Assembly: GCF_001411475.1 (NCBI RefSeq)
Contig: NZ_LLWH01000113.1
Location: 1 to 48,247, forward strand
Direction: 5' to 3'
DNA: 48,247 bases
From: Pseudomonas endophytica
GTDB lineage: Bacteria > Pseudomonadota > Gammaproteobacteria > Pseudomonadales > Pseudomonadaceae
Below are positions 36,541 to 45,244 of the stretch, one piece after another (position 1 is the first letter of the stretch; each line of letters begins with the position of its first letter). Both the position numbers and the translations under genes were made by a program. The notes below the pieces were generated by a model. It saw only the letters and a program-made list of their open reading frames with translations, was not told the DNA's origin and searched no databases.

Positions 36541-37119
36541 ATGTTGAAAAAGACGCTCGCCGCTTTGGCACTTGGGACTGCTCTGCTGACCGCCGGTCAA
36601 GCAATGGCTGCGGATTACACGATCGACAAAGAAGGCCAACACGCCTTCATCGACTGGAAAATCAGCCACCTGGGTTACAGCTTCATTCATGGCACGTTCA
36701 AAGACTGGAAAGGTACTTTCTCGTGGGACGCGGCCAAGCCTGCGGACAGCAAAATTGACGTGACTCTGGTGACCGCCAGCCTGTACTCCAACCACGCCGA
36801 ACGTGACAAGCACATCGCCAGCAAAGACTTCCTGGACGTGTCCAAATACCCTGAAGCGACCTTCAAGTCGACCAAGGTTGTGGCCACCGGTGACAAGACC
36901 GCTGACGTGACTGGCGACCTGACGCTGCACGGCGTGACTAAGCCTGTGACCTTCAAGGCCACATTCAACGGCGAAGGCAAAGACCCTTGGGGCGGTGAAC
37001 GCGCTGGCTTCAACGCAACTACCACGCTGAACCTGAGCGACTTCGGCATCAAAGGCCCAGGCCCAACTTCCCAGACGCTGGACTTGGACATCTCGCTCGA
37101 AGGCGTGAAAGCTAAGTAA
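36541..37119 (+). CDS. yceI: YceI-family periplasmic protein
   Basis: 192 residues from ATG 36541 with AAGGA upstream. Signal peptide 1-23 (ends QAMA before ADYT). The mature protein is a lipocalin-like beta barrel: '[35 protein letters not shown]', '[19 protein letters not shown]' and '[17 protein letters not shown]' are conserved in YceI, which binds a polyprenoid (quinone-like) chain in homologues. It probably works with the cytochrome b561 next to it. Ended by a strong terminator. Confidence 0.9.
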   Translation: MLKKTLAALALGTALLTAGQAMAADYTIDKEGQHAFIDWKISHLGYSFIHGTFKDWKGTFSWDAAKPADSKIDVTLVTASLYSNHAERDKHIASKDFLDVSKYPEATFKSTKVVATGDKTADVTGDLTLHGVTKPVTFKATFNGEGKDPWGGERAGFNATTTLNLSDFGIKGPGPTSQTLDLDISLEGVKAK

Positions 37120-37138
37120 TAGCGCTTTTATACGGCTA

Positions 37139-37177
37139 AAAAAACGCCCCGGCTTGTGAGAGCCGGGGCGTTTTTTT
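37139..37177 (+). terminator. Intrinsic terminator of yceI
   Basis: AAAAAACGCCCCGGCT, short loop, AGCCGGGGCGTTTTTTT: 10-bp GC stem flanked by A and T runs, so it can work in both directions. Confidence 0.92.
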
Positions 37178-37205
37178 AGGCAAAAATATGACTTGCGCAT
37201 GCCCC

Positions 37206-37294
37206 GTAGGAGCTGCCGAAGGCTGCGATCTTTAGATTTTAGGGCGGCCCGGTAGATCAAAAGCTCGCAGCCTTCGTTCCTCGGCAGCTCCTAC
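37206..37294. repeat. Long (89-nt) REPIN-like palindrome, copy 2
   Basis: Begins GTAGGAGCTGCCGAAGGCTG and ends CTCGGCAGCTCCTAC. Same length and loop as 107-195; the sequences agree outside a few substitutions and continue to match in flanks (GCGCATGC on one side or other, GGCTAT). Confidence 0.85.
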
Positions 37295-37342
37295 GGAGGC
37301 TATTGTTCATGCTTAGGCAAAAATATAACTTTGCGCATGTTT

Positions 37343-37398
37343 GTAGGCGCTACCGGGGGGTGCGACTTTTAAAACTCGCAGCCTTCGGCAGCTCCTAC
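37343..37398. repeat. Degenerate REP palindrome
   Basis: GTAGGCGCTACCGGGGGGTG ... AAAACTCGCAGCCTTCGGCA and GCTCCTAC. Left arm strongly diverged. It lies 23 bases beyond the rhlE stop, with the 89-nt copy next to it. Confidence 0.65.
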
Positions 37399-37421
37399 TG
37401 TGAACCCCACTGTCATAAAGC

Positions 37422-39275
37422 TCAGCGGTTGCGCGTCAACAGTGCAGGCTTCTCACCGCGAGGGCGGTTCGGCAGTTGATCCAGCTGCTCCGGGGTCAAA
37501 AAGCGATCGCTTTTGGACTCCTTGTGCATGATTTTCGGCTGGTTCTCACGTTGGCCTTTAACCGCAGGCTCTTGGCGCGCAGCATCACGCGGCGGGCGGC
37601 TGTCACGACGGGCTTGGCCGTCACGAGGGGCACCACTGCGTGGGCCGCTGCGCTTGGCTGGCGGGGTGCCCGTGCTTGCACCGGTGCCAGTACGTGGGGT
37701 GTTTTGACGACCACCCGAACGGTTGGTAGCCCCTGCACCTTGCGCGGGAGCACCCGGACGACGGTCGCGGCCTTGGTTGTTTTTGTTTTGGTACGGGCTG
37801 ACGTAATCAGCGCGGTTACCAAAGTTGTCCACATCATCATCACGGAACTCGTCTGGCGCACGGTTGGCGTCAGGACGCGGGATAGATTGACGCGGCTCAC
37901 GAGCAGGTTGCCCCTCACGTGGTTTGCGCTCACGTACCGGGCGCTCACTGCGTGCAGCGGCTGGCTTTTCTTTGCTCTTTTCTTTGCCCTTGTCTTTGCC
38001 TTTGTCTTTACGACCTCCGCCACCGCCCGGATTACCGGGGCCATCACCACGCGGGCCGCGTGGCGGATTGCGTGGGTTACGCACGTCCGGACGCTCGCGC
38101 ACTTCTGGTTTTTCGGCTTCTACAGCGCTGGCGTCAAACCCCATCAGATCGCCATCAGCGATTTTCTGCTTGGTCATGCGCTCAATGCTTTTCAGCAGTT
38201 TTTCTTCGTCCGGCGCGACCAGCGAGATCGCTTCGCCCGAACGACCGGCACGGCCAGTACGACCGATACGGTGAACGTAGTCTTCATCGACGTTAGGCAG
38301 TTCGAAGTTGACAACATGTGGCAACTGGTCGATGTCCAGACCGCGGGCCGCAATATCGGTGGCTACCAAGATCCGCACTGAACCGGCTTTGAAGTCGGCA
38401 AGGGCTTTGGTTCGGGCGTTTTGACTCTTGTTACCGTGGATCGCCACAGCGCTGAGGCCATGTTTATCCAAGTATTCTGCCAAGCGGTTAGCGCCGTGCT
38501 TGGTGCGGGTGAAGACCAGTACCTGCTCCCACGCGCCAGCGGTGATCAAGTGGGCCAACAACGCACGCTTGTGCGTCGCAGGCAGGCGGAAAACGCGCTG
38601 TTCGATGCGCTCAACCGTGGTGTTTGGCGGCGTGACTTCAATACGCTCAGGGTTGCGTAACAGTTTGCCGGCCAAGTCGGTGATGTCCTTGGAGAACGTC
38701 GCCGAAAACAGCAGGTTTTGACGCTTGGCGGGCAGACGGGCGAGGACTTTTTTCACGTCGTGGACAAAGCCCATGTCGAGCATCCGGTCAGCTTCATCAA
38801 GCACCAGAATTTCAACGTGGGATAGGTCAACACTGCCTTGACCACACAGATCGAGCAGACGACCTGGGCATGCCACCAGCACGTCAACACCACGGGACAT
38901 GGCTTGAACCTGTGGGTTCATGCCTACGCCGCCGAAGATGCAAGCACTGACAAACTTCAAATCGCGCGCATAAAGCTTGAAGCTCTCGTGCACCTGAGCG
39001 GCGAGTTCACGGGTCGGGGTCAGGACCAACACGCGAGGTTGGCGTGGGCCGTGACGCTGGGATTTGTCCGGATGGCCGTTGGGAAACAACTTTTCCAGAA
39101 TTGGAAGAGCGAAACCACCGGTTTTACCCGTACCTGTCTGAGCCGCAACCATCAAATCGCGACCTTGCAACACGGCGGGAATAGCCCGCTGTTGCACCGG
39201 AGTAGGCTCGGTATAGCCCGCATCTTCAATTGCACGGACTAAAGCCTCGGAGAGACCGAGGGAAGCAAAGGACAT
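37422..39275 (-). CDS. rhlE: DEAD-box RNA helicase RhlE with long basic tail
   Basis: 617 residues, longer than E. coli RhlE (454). The helicase core occupies ~1-380: Q motif '[14 protein letters not shown]' (20-33), Walker A AQTGTGKT (45-52), [14 protein letters not shown], '[12 protein letters not shown]', '[15 protein letters not shown]'. From ~390 the protein is low-complexity and basic ([20 protein letters not shown]..., then Lys-Glu and Arg-Pro repeats), an RNA-binding disordered tail typical of pseudomonad RhlE proteins that joins the RNA degradosome in homologues. Starts at ATG 39275 with AGGA upstream, behind a ~200-nt leader. Probably cold-related. Confidence 0.92.
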   Translation of the reverse strand: MSFASLGLSEALVRAIEDAGYTEPTPVQQRAIPAVLQGRDLMVAAQTGTGKTGGFALPILEKLFPNGHPDKSQRHGPRQPRVLVLTPTRELAAQVHESFKLYARDLKFVSACIFGGVGMNPQVQAMSRGVDVLVACPGRLLDLCGQGSVDLSHVEILVLDEADRMLDMGFVHDVKKVLARLPAKRQNLLFSATFSKDITDLAGKLLRNPERIEVTPPNTTVERIEQRVFRLPATHKRALLAHLITAGAWEQVLVFTRTKHGANRLAEYLDKHGLSAVAIHGNKSQNARTKALADFKAGSVRILVATDIAARGLDIDQLPHVVNFELPNVDEDYVHRIGRTGRAGRSGEAISLVAPDEEKLLKSIERMTKQKIADGDLMGFDASAVEAEKPEVRERPDVRNPRNPPRGPRGDGPGNPGGGGGRKDKGKDKGKEKSKEKPAAARSERPVRERKPREGQPAREPRQSIPRPDANRAPDEFRDDDVDNFGNRADYVSPYQNKNNQGRDRRPGAPAQGAGATNRSGGRQNTPRTGTGASTGTPPAKRSGPRSGAPRDGQARRDSRPPRDAARQEPAVKGQRENQPKIMHKESKSDRFLTPEQLDQLPNRPRGEKPALLTRNR

Positions 39276-39478
39276 GAGTAATCCTGTTTTAAGTTAGGGC
39301 GTGGCCCAAAGGGATAGTCTTGCCGGGCGTGAATGGCGTTTAAGGGGACGCAATCCCGTCCGGTCCTGCTCCAGTCCAGAAGGCTTATCAACAGCGCTCG
39401 CGCTGGCTGAAAGCTGCGCAGTAACGGGGTTGAATGCCGGGTACTAGGACGAGCGGCCGGGCGTAAGCCTGGCGGAAA
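39276..39478 (-). promoter_or_regulatory. Long 5' leader of rhlE
   Basis: From the inferred start near 39478 to the ATG at 39275 the leader has about 200 bases, GC-rich with several hairpins (for example GCGCTCGCGC, and CCGGGC/GCCCGG pairs near 39460-39480), and no credible ORF. Long structured leaders are common on cold-shock helicase messages and often mediate temperature or self control; that is inference here. Confidence 0.5.
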
Positions 39479-39484
39479 GCCCGG

Positions 39485-39493
39485 AGTATAACA
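39485..39493 (-). promoter_or_regulatory. Extended -10 promoter of rhlE
   Basis: On the minus strand TGTTATACT, a good extended -10 (TGn-TATACT) with no clear -35. Transcript would begin near 39478. Confidence 0.55.
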
Positions 39494-39564
39494 GAGCAAT
39501 CACGGCGCGCCGATTTCATGCTGCTCAACGGTTTTGTTCCGTTGTAGGCCACAACACCTCAAAC

Positions 39565-39592
39565 CGCTACCGCAGGCTGCGGCAGCGGCCAC
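39565..39592 (-). terminator. Hairpin after metF
   Basis: CCGCTGCCGCAG-CCTG-CGGTAGCGG type stem seven bases after the metF stop. No clear T-run; it looks like a REP-type sequence reused as a transcript end. Confidence 0.5.
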
Positions 39593-39598
39593 ACAGTT

Positions 39599-40444
39599 TT
39601 ACCGTGGCAGCTTCAAGTTGTTCCAGATTGCCAAGCTCGGCTCAGACTGGTTCAAGGTGTAGAAGTGCAGGCCAGGCGCGCCGCCATCCAGCAAACGCTC
39701 ACACATTTCGCTGATAACTTGCTCACCAAAGGCCTGAATGCTCTGCACATCATCACCGTAAGCTTCCAATTGCTTACGAATCCAACGTGGGATTTCTGCA
39801 CCACACGCATCAGAAAAACGCGCCAGCTTGCTGTAGTTAGTGATCGGCATGATGCCCGGCACGATTGGAATCGTTACGCCTGCGGCTTCAACGCGTTCCA
39901 CGAAACGCAAGTAACTGTCGGCGTTGAAGAAGTACTGGGTGATCGCGCTGTTGGCGCCAGCATTGGCTTTGCGCACGAAGTTGGCGATGTCGTCTTCGAA
40001 ATTGCGGGCCTGAGGGTGCATCTCTGGGTACGCCGCCACTTCGATGTGGAAGTGATCGCCGGTTTCTTCGCGAATAAAGCTCACCAAGTCGTTGGCGTAG
40101 CGCAACTCGCCACTGGCCATCCCCATACCCGAAGGCAGGTCGCCACGCAGCGCGACAATACGTTTGATGCCTGCTGCTTTGTACTGAGCCAGAAGGCCGC
40201 GCAAATCGTCTTTGCTGTCACCGACGCACGACAAATGCGGAGCCGCAGGGATCTTGGCTTCGCTCTCTAACTGCAACACAGTGTTGATCGTGCGGTCGCG
40301 AGTCGAGCCACCGGCACCATAGGTGCAAGAGAAAAAATCCGGGTTAAAGGTCGCCAGATGGCGAGCCGTGTTCATCAGTTTTTCATGCCCAGCATCGGTC
40401 TTGGTCGGGAAGAACTCGAAGCTGTAACGACGGTCTTGGGACAT
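39599..40444 (-). CDS. metF: 5,10-methylenetetrahydrofolate reductase
   Basis: 281 residues from ATG 40444 (MSQDRRYSFEFFPTK), with AAGGA seven bases upstream; a TTG two codons earlier is less likely. FAD-dependent TIM barrel: 'SFEFFPTKTDAGHEKLMNTARHLATFNPDFFSCTYGAGGSTRDRT', 'SCVGDSKDDLRGLLAQYKAAGIKRIVALRGDLP', and 'PGIMPITNYSKLARFSDACGAEIPRW' are diagnostic. Supplies 5-methyl-THF to methionine synthase, closing the SAM cycle with AhcY encoded just upstream on the same transcript. A stable hairpin lies between the two genes. Confidence 0.96.
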   Translation of the reverse strand: MSQDRRYSFEFFPTKTDAGHEKLMNTARHLATFNPDFFSCTYGAGGSTRDRTINTVLQLESEAKIPAAPHLSCVGDSKDDLRGLLAQYKAAGIKRIVALRGDLPSGMGMASGELRYANDLVSFIREETGDHFHIEVAAYPEMHPQARNFEDDIANFVRKANAGANSAITQYFFNADSYLRFVERVEAAGVTIPIVPGIMPITNYSKLARFSDACGAEIPRWIRKQLEAYGDDVQSIQAFGEQVISEMCERLLDGGAPGLHFYTLNQSEPSLAIWNNLKLPR

Positions 40445-40481
40445 GGTCAAATCCTTGGCAATACAAGAGCCGAATACAAGT

Positions 40482-40501
40482 CCGCTCCCAAAAGGGAGCG
40501 G
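40482..40501 (-). promoter_or_regulatory. Hairpin between ahcY and metF
   Basis: CCGCTCCC-AAAA-GGGAGCGG (plus strand), a perfect 8-bp stem in the 71-base gap. No T-run, so more likely an RNA-processing or stability element that sets the ahcY/metF ratio than a terminator. Confidence 0.55.
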
Positions 40502-40515
40502 GCAAGAGGGTCTAA

Positions 40516-42049
<1,534 letters not shown>

Positions 42050-42104
42050 ACAGGTGGCGGGAAAACGGTACTGGGTGAACATGACCGTTTTTAAAGCGAG
42101 GGAG

Positions 42105-42133
42105 ATTATAGCCATCCACGCCGTGGTTCCCAA
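42105..42133 (-). promoter_or_regulatory. sigma70 promoter of ahcY-metF
   Basis: Minus strand: TTGGGA (42133-42128), 17-base spacer, TATAAT (42110-42105), a perfect -10. Start near 42098, giving a leader of about 170 nt that contains the whole riboswitch. The spacer holds the small palindrome CCACG-G-CGTGG. Confidence 0.8.
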
Positions 42134-42251
42134 GGCTTAATCCAAGGCTTTTTTAATTGTTTAATCGAGACCATAGTCCAAGGTTAATAGAGCTAGGCGC
42201 TAAGGTCTGACATCATGGCAGGCCTCTAAGGCAAGACGGTCAGGAGTGAAT

Positions 42252-42653
42252 ATGAATTTCCACACCCGCAAATGGGTTAAACCCGAAGACCTCAACCCCA
42301 ATGGCACCTTATTCGGGGGCAGCCTGCTGCGCTGGATCGACGAAGAAGCCGCGATCTACGCCATTGTTCAACTGGGCAACCAGCGCGTCGTCACTAAATA
42401 CATCTCAGAAATCAACTTTGTCAGCGCCTCGCGCCAAGGCGACATCATCGAACTGGGGATCACAGCCACTGAATTTGGTCGCACCTCGATCACCCTGACC
42501 TGTGAAGTGCGCAATAAGATCACCCGCAAAAGCATTCTGACGGTCGACAAAATGGTCTTCGTCAACTTGGGTGAAGACGGCTTGCCAGCCGCCCATGGCC
42601 GCACTGAAATCAAGTACGTTAAAGACCAGTTTGACGATCAGCAAAACGGCTAA
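42252..42653 (+). CDS. Acyl-CoA thioesterase, YciA-like hotdog fold
   Basis: 133 residues. AGGAG at 42242-42246 favours ATG 42252 over the GTG two codons earlier. 'DLNPNGTLFGGSLLRWIDEEAAIYA' is the hotdog active-site helix (N...G...D) of YciA/BACH-type thioesterases; 'VVTKYISEINFVSASRQGDIIELGI' follows. Hydrolyses acyl-CoA; the chain preference is unknown. Confidence 0.88.
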   Translation: MNFHTRKWVKPEDLNPNGTLFGGSLLRWIDEEAAIYAIVQLGNQRVVTKYISEINFVSASRQGDIIELGITATEFGRTSITLTCEVRNKITRKSILTVDKMVFVNLGEDGLPAAHGRTEIKYVKDQFDDQQNG

Positions 42654-42711
42654 CTCTTTTCAGTGAACAGCTTCTGATCGGGCGTGTCGTACGCTATACA
42701 CACCCTCGGTC

Positions 42712-43575
42712 ATGAAGCTCATGGACACTGAAAACAGCGGTAAAACCCCCAATCTGTCGGCGGATGAAGAGCACGACATCAACAAACATCAACCACCGCG
42801 CGCCGCTGTCTTGCACGAAATCATCCGCCAGCAAGGCGATCAGGAGCTAGAGCGCAGCATCGCCGCACTTTTTTGGTCCGCGCTGGCCGCTGGCTTGACC
42901 ATGGGCTTGTCGTTGATGGGCATGGGTTTGCTCACTTCAAGGCTGCCCAGCGAGGAAACGTTTAAGGTCATCACAAGCTTTGGTTATTGCGCGGGTTTCT
43001 TGGCGGTTATTCTAGCTCGCCAGCAGTTGTTCACTGAAAACACCCTGACGGCGGTATTGCCGATCATGAGCAAACCCACCGTAAAAAACGTCGGTCGGTT
43101 GCTCAGGCTGTGGGGCGTGGTATTGGTGGGTAATCTTGTGGGCACCTTGCTGGTGGCCTACGTCATGCTGCATTTGCCGATATTCGACACCCCGACCGAC
43201 GAGGCTTTCCTCGAAATCGGACGCAAGGTGATGGAGAACGACGCCAGTCAAATGTTCGCCAAAGGCATCGTCTCGGGCTGGATGATTGCAACCATGGTCT
43301 GGATGATCCCGTCGATGGAGAGCGCCAAGATGTGGATCATCATCCTCATCACCTACCTCATGGCACTGGGCGACTTCACCCATATCGTAGTCGGCTCCGC
43401 TGAAGTGTCTTACCTGGTGTTTGCTGGCGAGTTGTCATGGCATGACTTCTGGATGATCTTTGCCGGCCCGACACTGGCCGGCAATATCATCGGTGGCAGT
43501 TGTATCTTCGCCCTGATCAGCCACGCTCAAATTCGCAGTGACACCAACTATCCGCCTAAAAAAACTAACGGCTGA
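42712..43575 (+). CDS. Formate/nitrite transporter (FNT) family protein, YfdC-like
   Basis: 287 residues, or 284 if the second ATG (42721) is used; neither has a strong ribosome binding site. N-terminal ~50 residues are polar; then six membrane spans with the FNT landmarks 'LFWSALAAGLTMGLSLMGMGLL', 'ARQQLFTENTLTAVLPIM', 'LWGVVLVGNLVGTLL' (FNT Asn), and 'DFTHIVVGSAEVSYLVFAGELSWHDFWMIFAGPTLAGNIIGG' (pore His region). The long cytoplasmic N-terminus fits YfdC rather than FocA. Substrate unknown (small monovalent anions). Confidence 0.88.
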   Translation: MKLMDTENSGKTPNLSADEEHDINKHQPPRAAVLHEIIRQQGDQELERSIAALFWSALAAGLTMGLSLMGMGLLTSRLPSEETFKVITSFGYCAGFLAVILARQQLFTENTLTAVLPIMSKPTVKNVGRLLRLWGVVLVGNLVGTLLVAYVMLHLPIFDTPTDEAFLEIGRKVMENDASQMFAKGIVSGWMIATMVWMIPSMESAKMWIIILITYLMALGDFTHIVVGSAEVSYLVFAGELSWHDFWMIFAGPTLAGNIIGGSCIFALISHAQIRSDTNYPPKKTNG

Positions 43576-43605
43576 TGCAGCGCGACCATCTGCCCGGCCC
43601 ACAGC

Positions 43606-43676
43606 GTAGGAGCTGCCGAAGGCTGCGAGCTTTAGATGTTTAAGGTCAAAAGCTCGCAGCCTGCGGCAGCTCCTAC
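43606..43676. repeat. REPIN palindrome
   Basis: GTAGGAGCTGCCGAAGGCTG and CGCAGCCTGCGGCAGCTCCT with AC; inner AGCTTTAG...AAAAGCT. Lies between convergent FNT and hemolysin III genes. Confidence 0.83.
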
Positions 43677-43766
43677 GGGGGTTATCGTTCGACGTCGTGA
43701 CGCGGCTAATGCAGCGCTACCATCGGCCCGCCCCGCAGATCCTACGCGGTTGCTCGTCAGCTTCGT

Positions 43767-44384
43767 TTAAATCACGTAACGCGCAATGGCAACAAAATGC
43801 AGCAGGCTGCCAGCGATCACAAATAAATGCCAAATACCGTGGGCATGTCGCAGACGATGATCAAGGGCAAAAAAGATAATGCCCACGGTATACATCACCC
43901 CGCCCGTGGCCAGCCAAACAAAACCGGCGGTGCCGAGCGCCGCCAGCAAAGGCTTGACCGCCACCAGCACAATCCAGCCCATCACCGCGTAGATCACAAT
44001 CGACAAAATGCGTGCTTCAGAGCGCGGTTTGATCTCTTGCAGCATGCCAATCACCGCCATGCCCCAAACAATCCCGAACAGCGACCAACCCCACGGCCCG
44101 TGCAGGGTCACGAGACAAAAGGGGGTGTAACTGCCCGCAATCAGCAAGTAAATCGACAGGTGATCCATCTTCTGCATGATCGCCTTGGGGCGCCCACGCA
44201 CGCTGTGATACACGGTCGACACGCTGTACAACAGCACCAGCGTCACACCATAAATAGCGGCACTGATAATCTTTTGCGGGCTGCCGTCCAGACAGGCCAC
44301 GACCAACAACCAAATACTCCCTGCAGCCGCCGCAACAGCCCCTACCAAGTGGGTCCAGGCGTTGAGTTTTTCTCCGTGATACAT
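43767..44384 (-). CDS. Hemolysin III / TrhA-family membrane protein
   Basis: 205 residues from ATG 44384 (MYHGEKLNAWTHLVGA), chosen since AAGGA lies eight bases upstream; other Met codons 3 and 13 codons before it are poorer. Seven membrane spans of the PAQR-like superfamily: 'EKLNAWTHLVGA' (first conserved region), 'STVYHSVRGRPKAIMQKMDHLSIYLLIAGSYTPF' (His/Asp metal-site region) and 'HAHGIWHLFVIAGSLLHF' (two His). The family is often called hemolysin III but its members likely act in membrane energetics or lipid hydrolysis, not lysis. 'YqfA' of E. coli is a homologue. Confidence 0.9.
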   Translation of the reverse strand: MYHGEKLNAWTHLVGAVAAAAGSIWLLVVACLDGSPQKIISAAIYGVTLVLLYSVSTVYHSVRGRPKAIMQKMDHLSIYLLIAGSYTPFCLVTLHGPWGWSLFGIVWGMAVIGMLQEIKPRSEARILSIVIYAVMGWIVLVAVKPLLAALGTAGFVWLATGGVMYTVGIIFFALDHRLRHAHGIWHLFVIAGSLLHFVAIARYVI

Positions 44385-44522
44385 ATGCAACATCCTTAAG
44401 AGCCGATCGCACGTCTGTGCCACTGAGTGATTACATAAGGGTCAACGTTGCGACCTTAAAGGGCAAGTCGGTGTTCTTCGAGAACTCCACGCTATCCAAG
44501 AGGAATAATCAGCTGGGCTTTA

Positions 44523-44716
44523 GGTGATTTTTGCTACCTCCAAGAGGGACCCAATCAAATCTCGTTTACCCAAGCTATCTCCTCAAATATAACGGCTGTT
44601 CTTCAACGCCTCTTTTATAGCGTCCACGTGGCGGTGGATGCTACCGGCAACTACGAGCAGGCCCCACCCACGCGCAACAAAGATCGCAACCTAGAGATGC
44701 CAAGTGTAGATACTGG
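44523..44716 (-). pseudogene. Decayed second immunity gene
   Basis: Aligns base by base, with gaps, to the first ~65 codons of the intact immunity gene (shared CACTTGGCATC, TTGCGATCTTTGTTGCG, AAGAACAGCCGTTATATTT and TCCCTCTTGGAG). In the immunity frame there are stops soon after the start (HL-stop instead of HPW) and again after 'NSRYI', and the C-terminal half is missing. Clearly non-functional. To its left, 44385-44522 holds nothing recognisable. Confidence 0.8.
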
Positions 44717-44853
44717 GTAGTACGAAGAGTTGCATCCAAATGGGTGGCGTAACCCGGGATCTGGCCCGGCGCACCGGCCTTGCTCCAGTGGCGCACCAAG
44801 CTACGGCTGGAAATGCCAAGGGCCGTTTTCAATGTGGAGTAGTCGTCTGTCAA
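44711..44853 (-). pseudogene. Toxin-hinge fragment, remnant of a second effector cassette
   Basis: Encodes 'LKTALGISSRSLVRHWSKAG' and the following 'APGQIPGYATHLDATLRTTQY', nearly identical to residues 318-358 of the intact PAAR toxin (45241-46653), then runs out of frame into the decayed immunity gene. The variable toxin tip is absent. It starts two bases after the stop of the intact immunity gene. The junction with the immunity copy is at CCAGTA, which occurs in both parents, so a microhomology deletion is likely. Confidence 0.82.
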
Positions 44854-44854
44854 G

Positions 44855-45244
44855 TTATCTAAGCTTCAGTAGTACAGCCACAATCACTAGCCAAGTAGCA
44901 CAACTCAGAAGCATCACTAATTTGATCTTCAGTAGCCGTTTAAGATGAGTGGGAAAGTTCTCAAGATCGACAGGGTCCAGTTCTCCGATGGTAAGTGATG
45001 CCCTCGGCATCATGATCATTTGGGTGATTTTTGCTATCTCCAAGAGGGACCAAATCACCCCCCGCCTCCCCAGACTCGGCCCCCATATATAAATATAACG
45101 GCTGTTCTTCAAGGCTTCTTTTATTGCGTCTAGGTGACGGCGACTCAGGTACAGACTAAATGCAAGACTTACAGCTGTTAGCAGACCCCACCCACCCGCA
45201 ACAAAGATCGCAACCCAAGGATGCCAAGTGTCGATACTGGTCAT
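44855..45244 (-). CDS. Probable membrane immunity protein to the PAAR toxin
   Basis: 129 residues. ATG 45244 overlaps the toxin stop by four bases (ATGA), the usual coupling of toxin and immunity. Two hydrophobic helices (about 10-32, 'AIFVAGGWGLLTAVSLAFSLYL', and 108-126, 'LVMLLSCATWLVIVAVLL') flank a soluble central part (33-105) rich in charged residues. Two-span inner-membrane proteins of this size are common antagonists of membrane-active T6SS effectors. I recognise no named family. A truncated second copy downstream shows this gene family travels with the toxin hinge. Confidence 0.65.
   Translation of the reverse strand: MTSIDTWHPWVAIFVAGGWGLLTAVSLAFSLYLSRRHLDAIKEALKNSRYIYIWGPSLGRRGVIWSLLEIAKITQMIMMPRASLTIGELDPVDLENFPTHLKRLLKIKLVMLLSCATWLVIVAVLLKLR

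Noticed and set aside
37476..38381. Plus-strand frames rich in Leu/Arg/Pro opposite the rhlE tail
   Set aside because: They mirror the low-complexity Arg/Pro/Gly tail of rhlE and have no start signal.
43767..44384. Hemolysin as part of the toxin locus
   Set aside because: Hemolysin III-family proteins are common housekeeping membrane proteins; the gene has its own start signal and is separated from the toxin cassette by decayed sequence.
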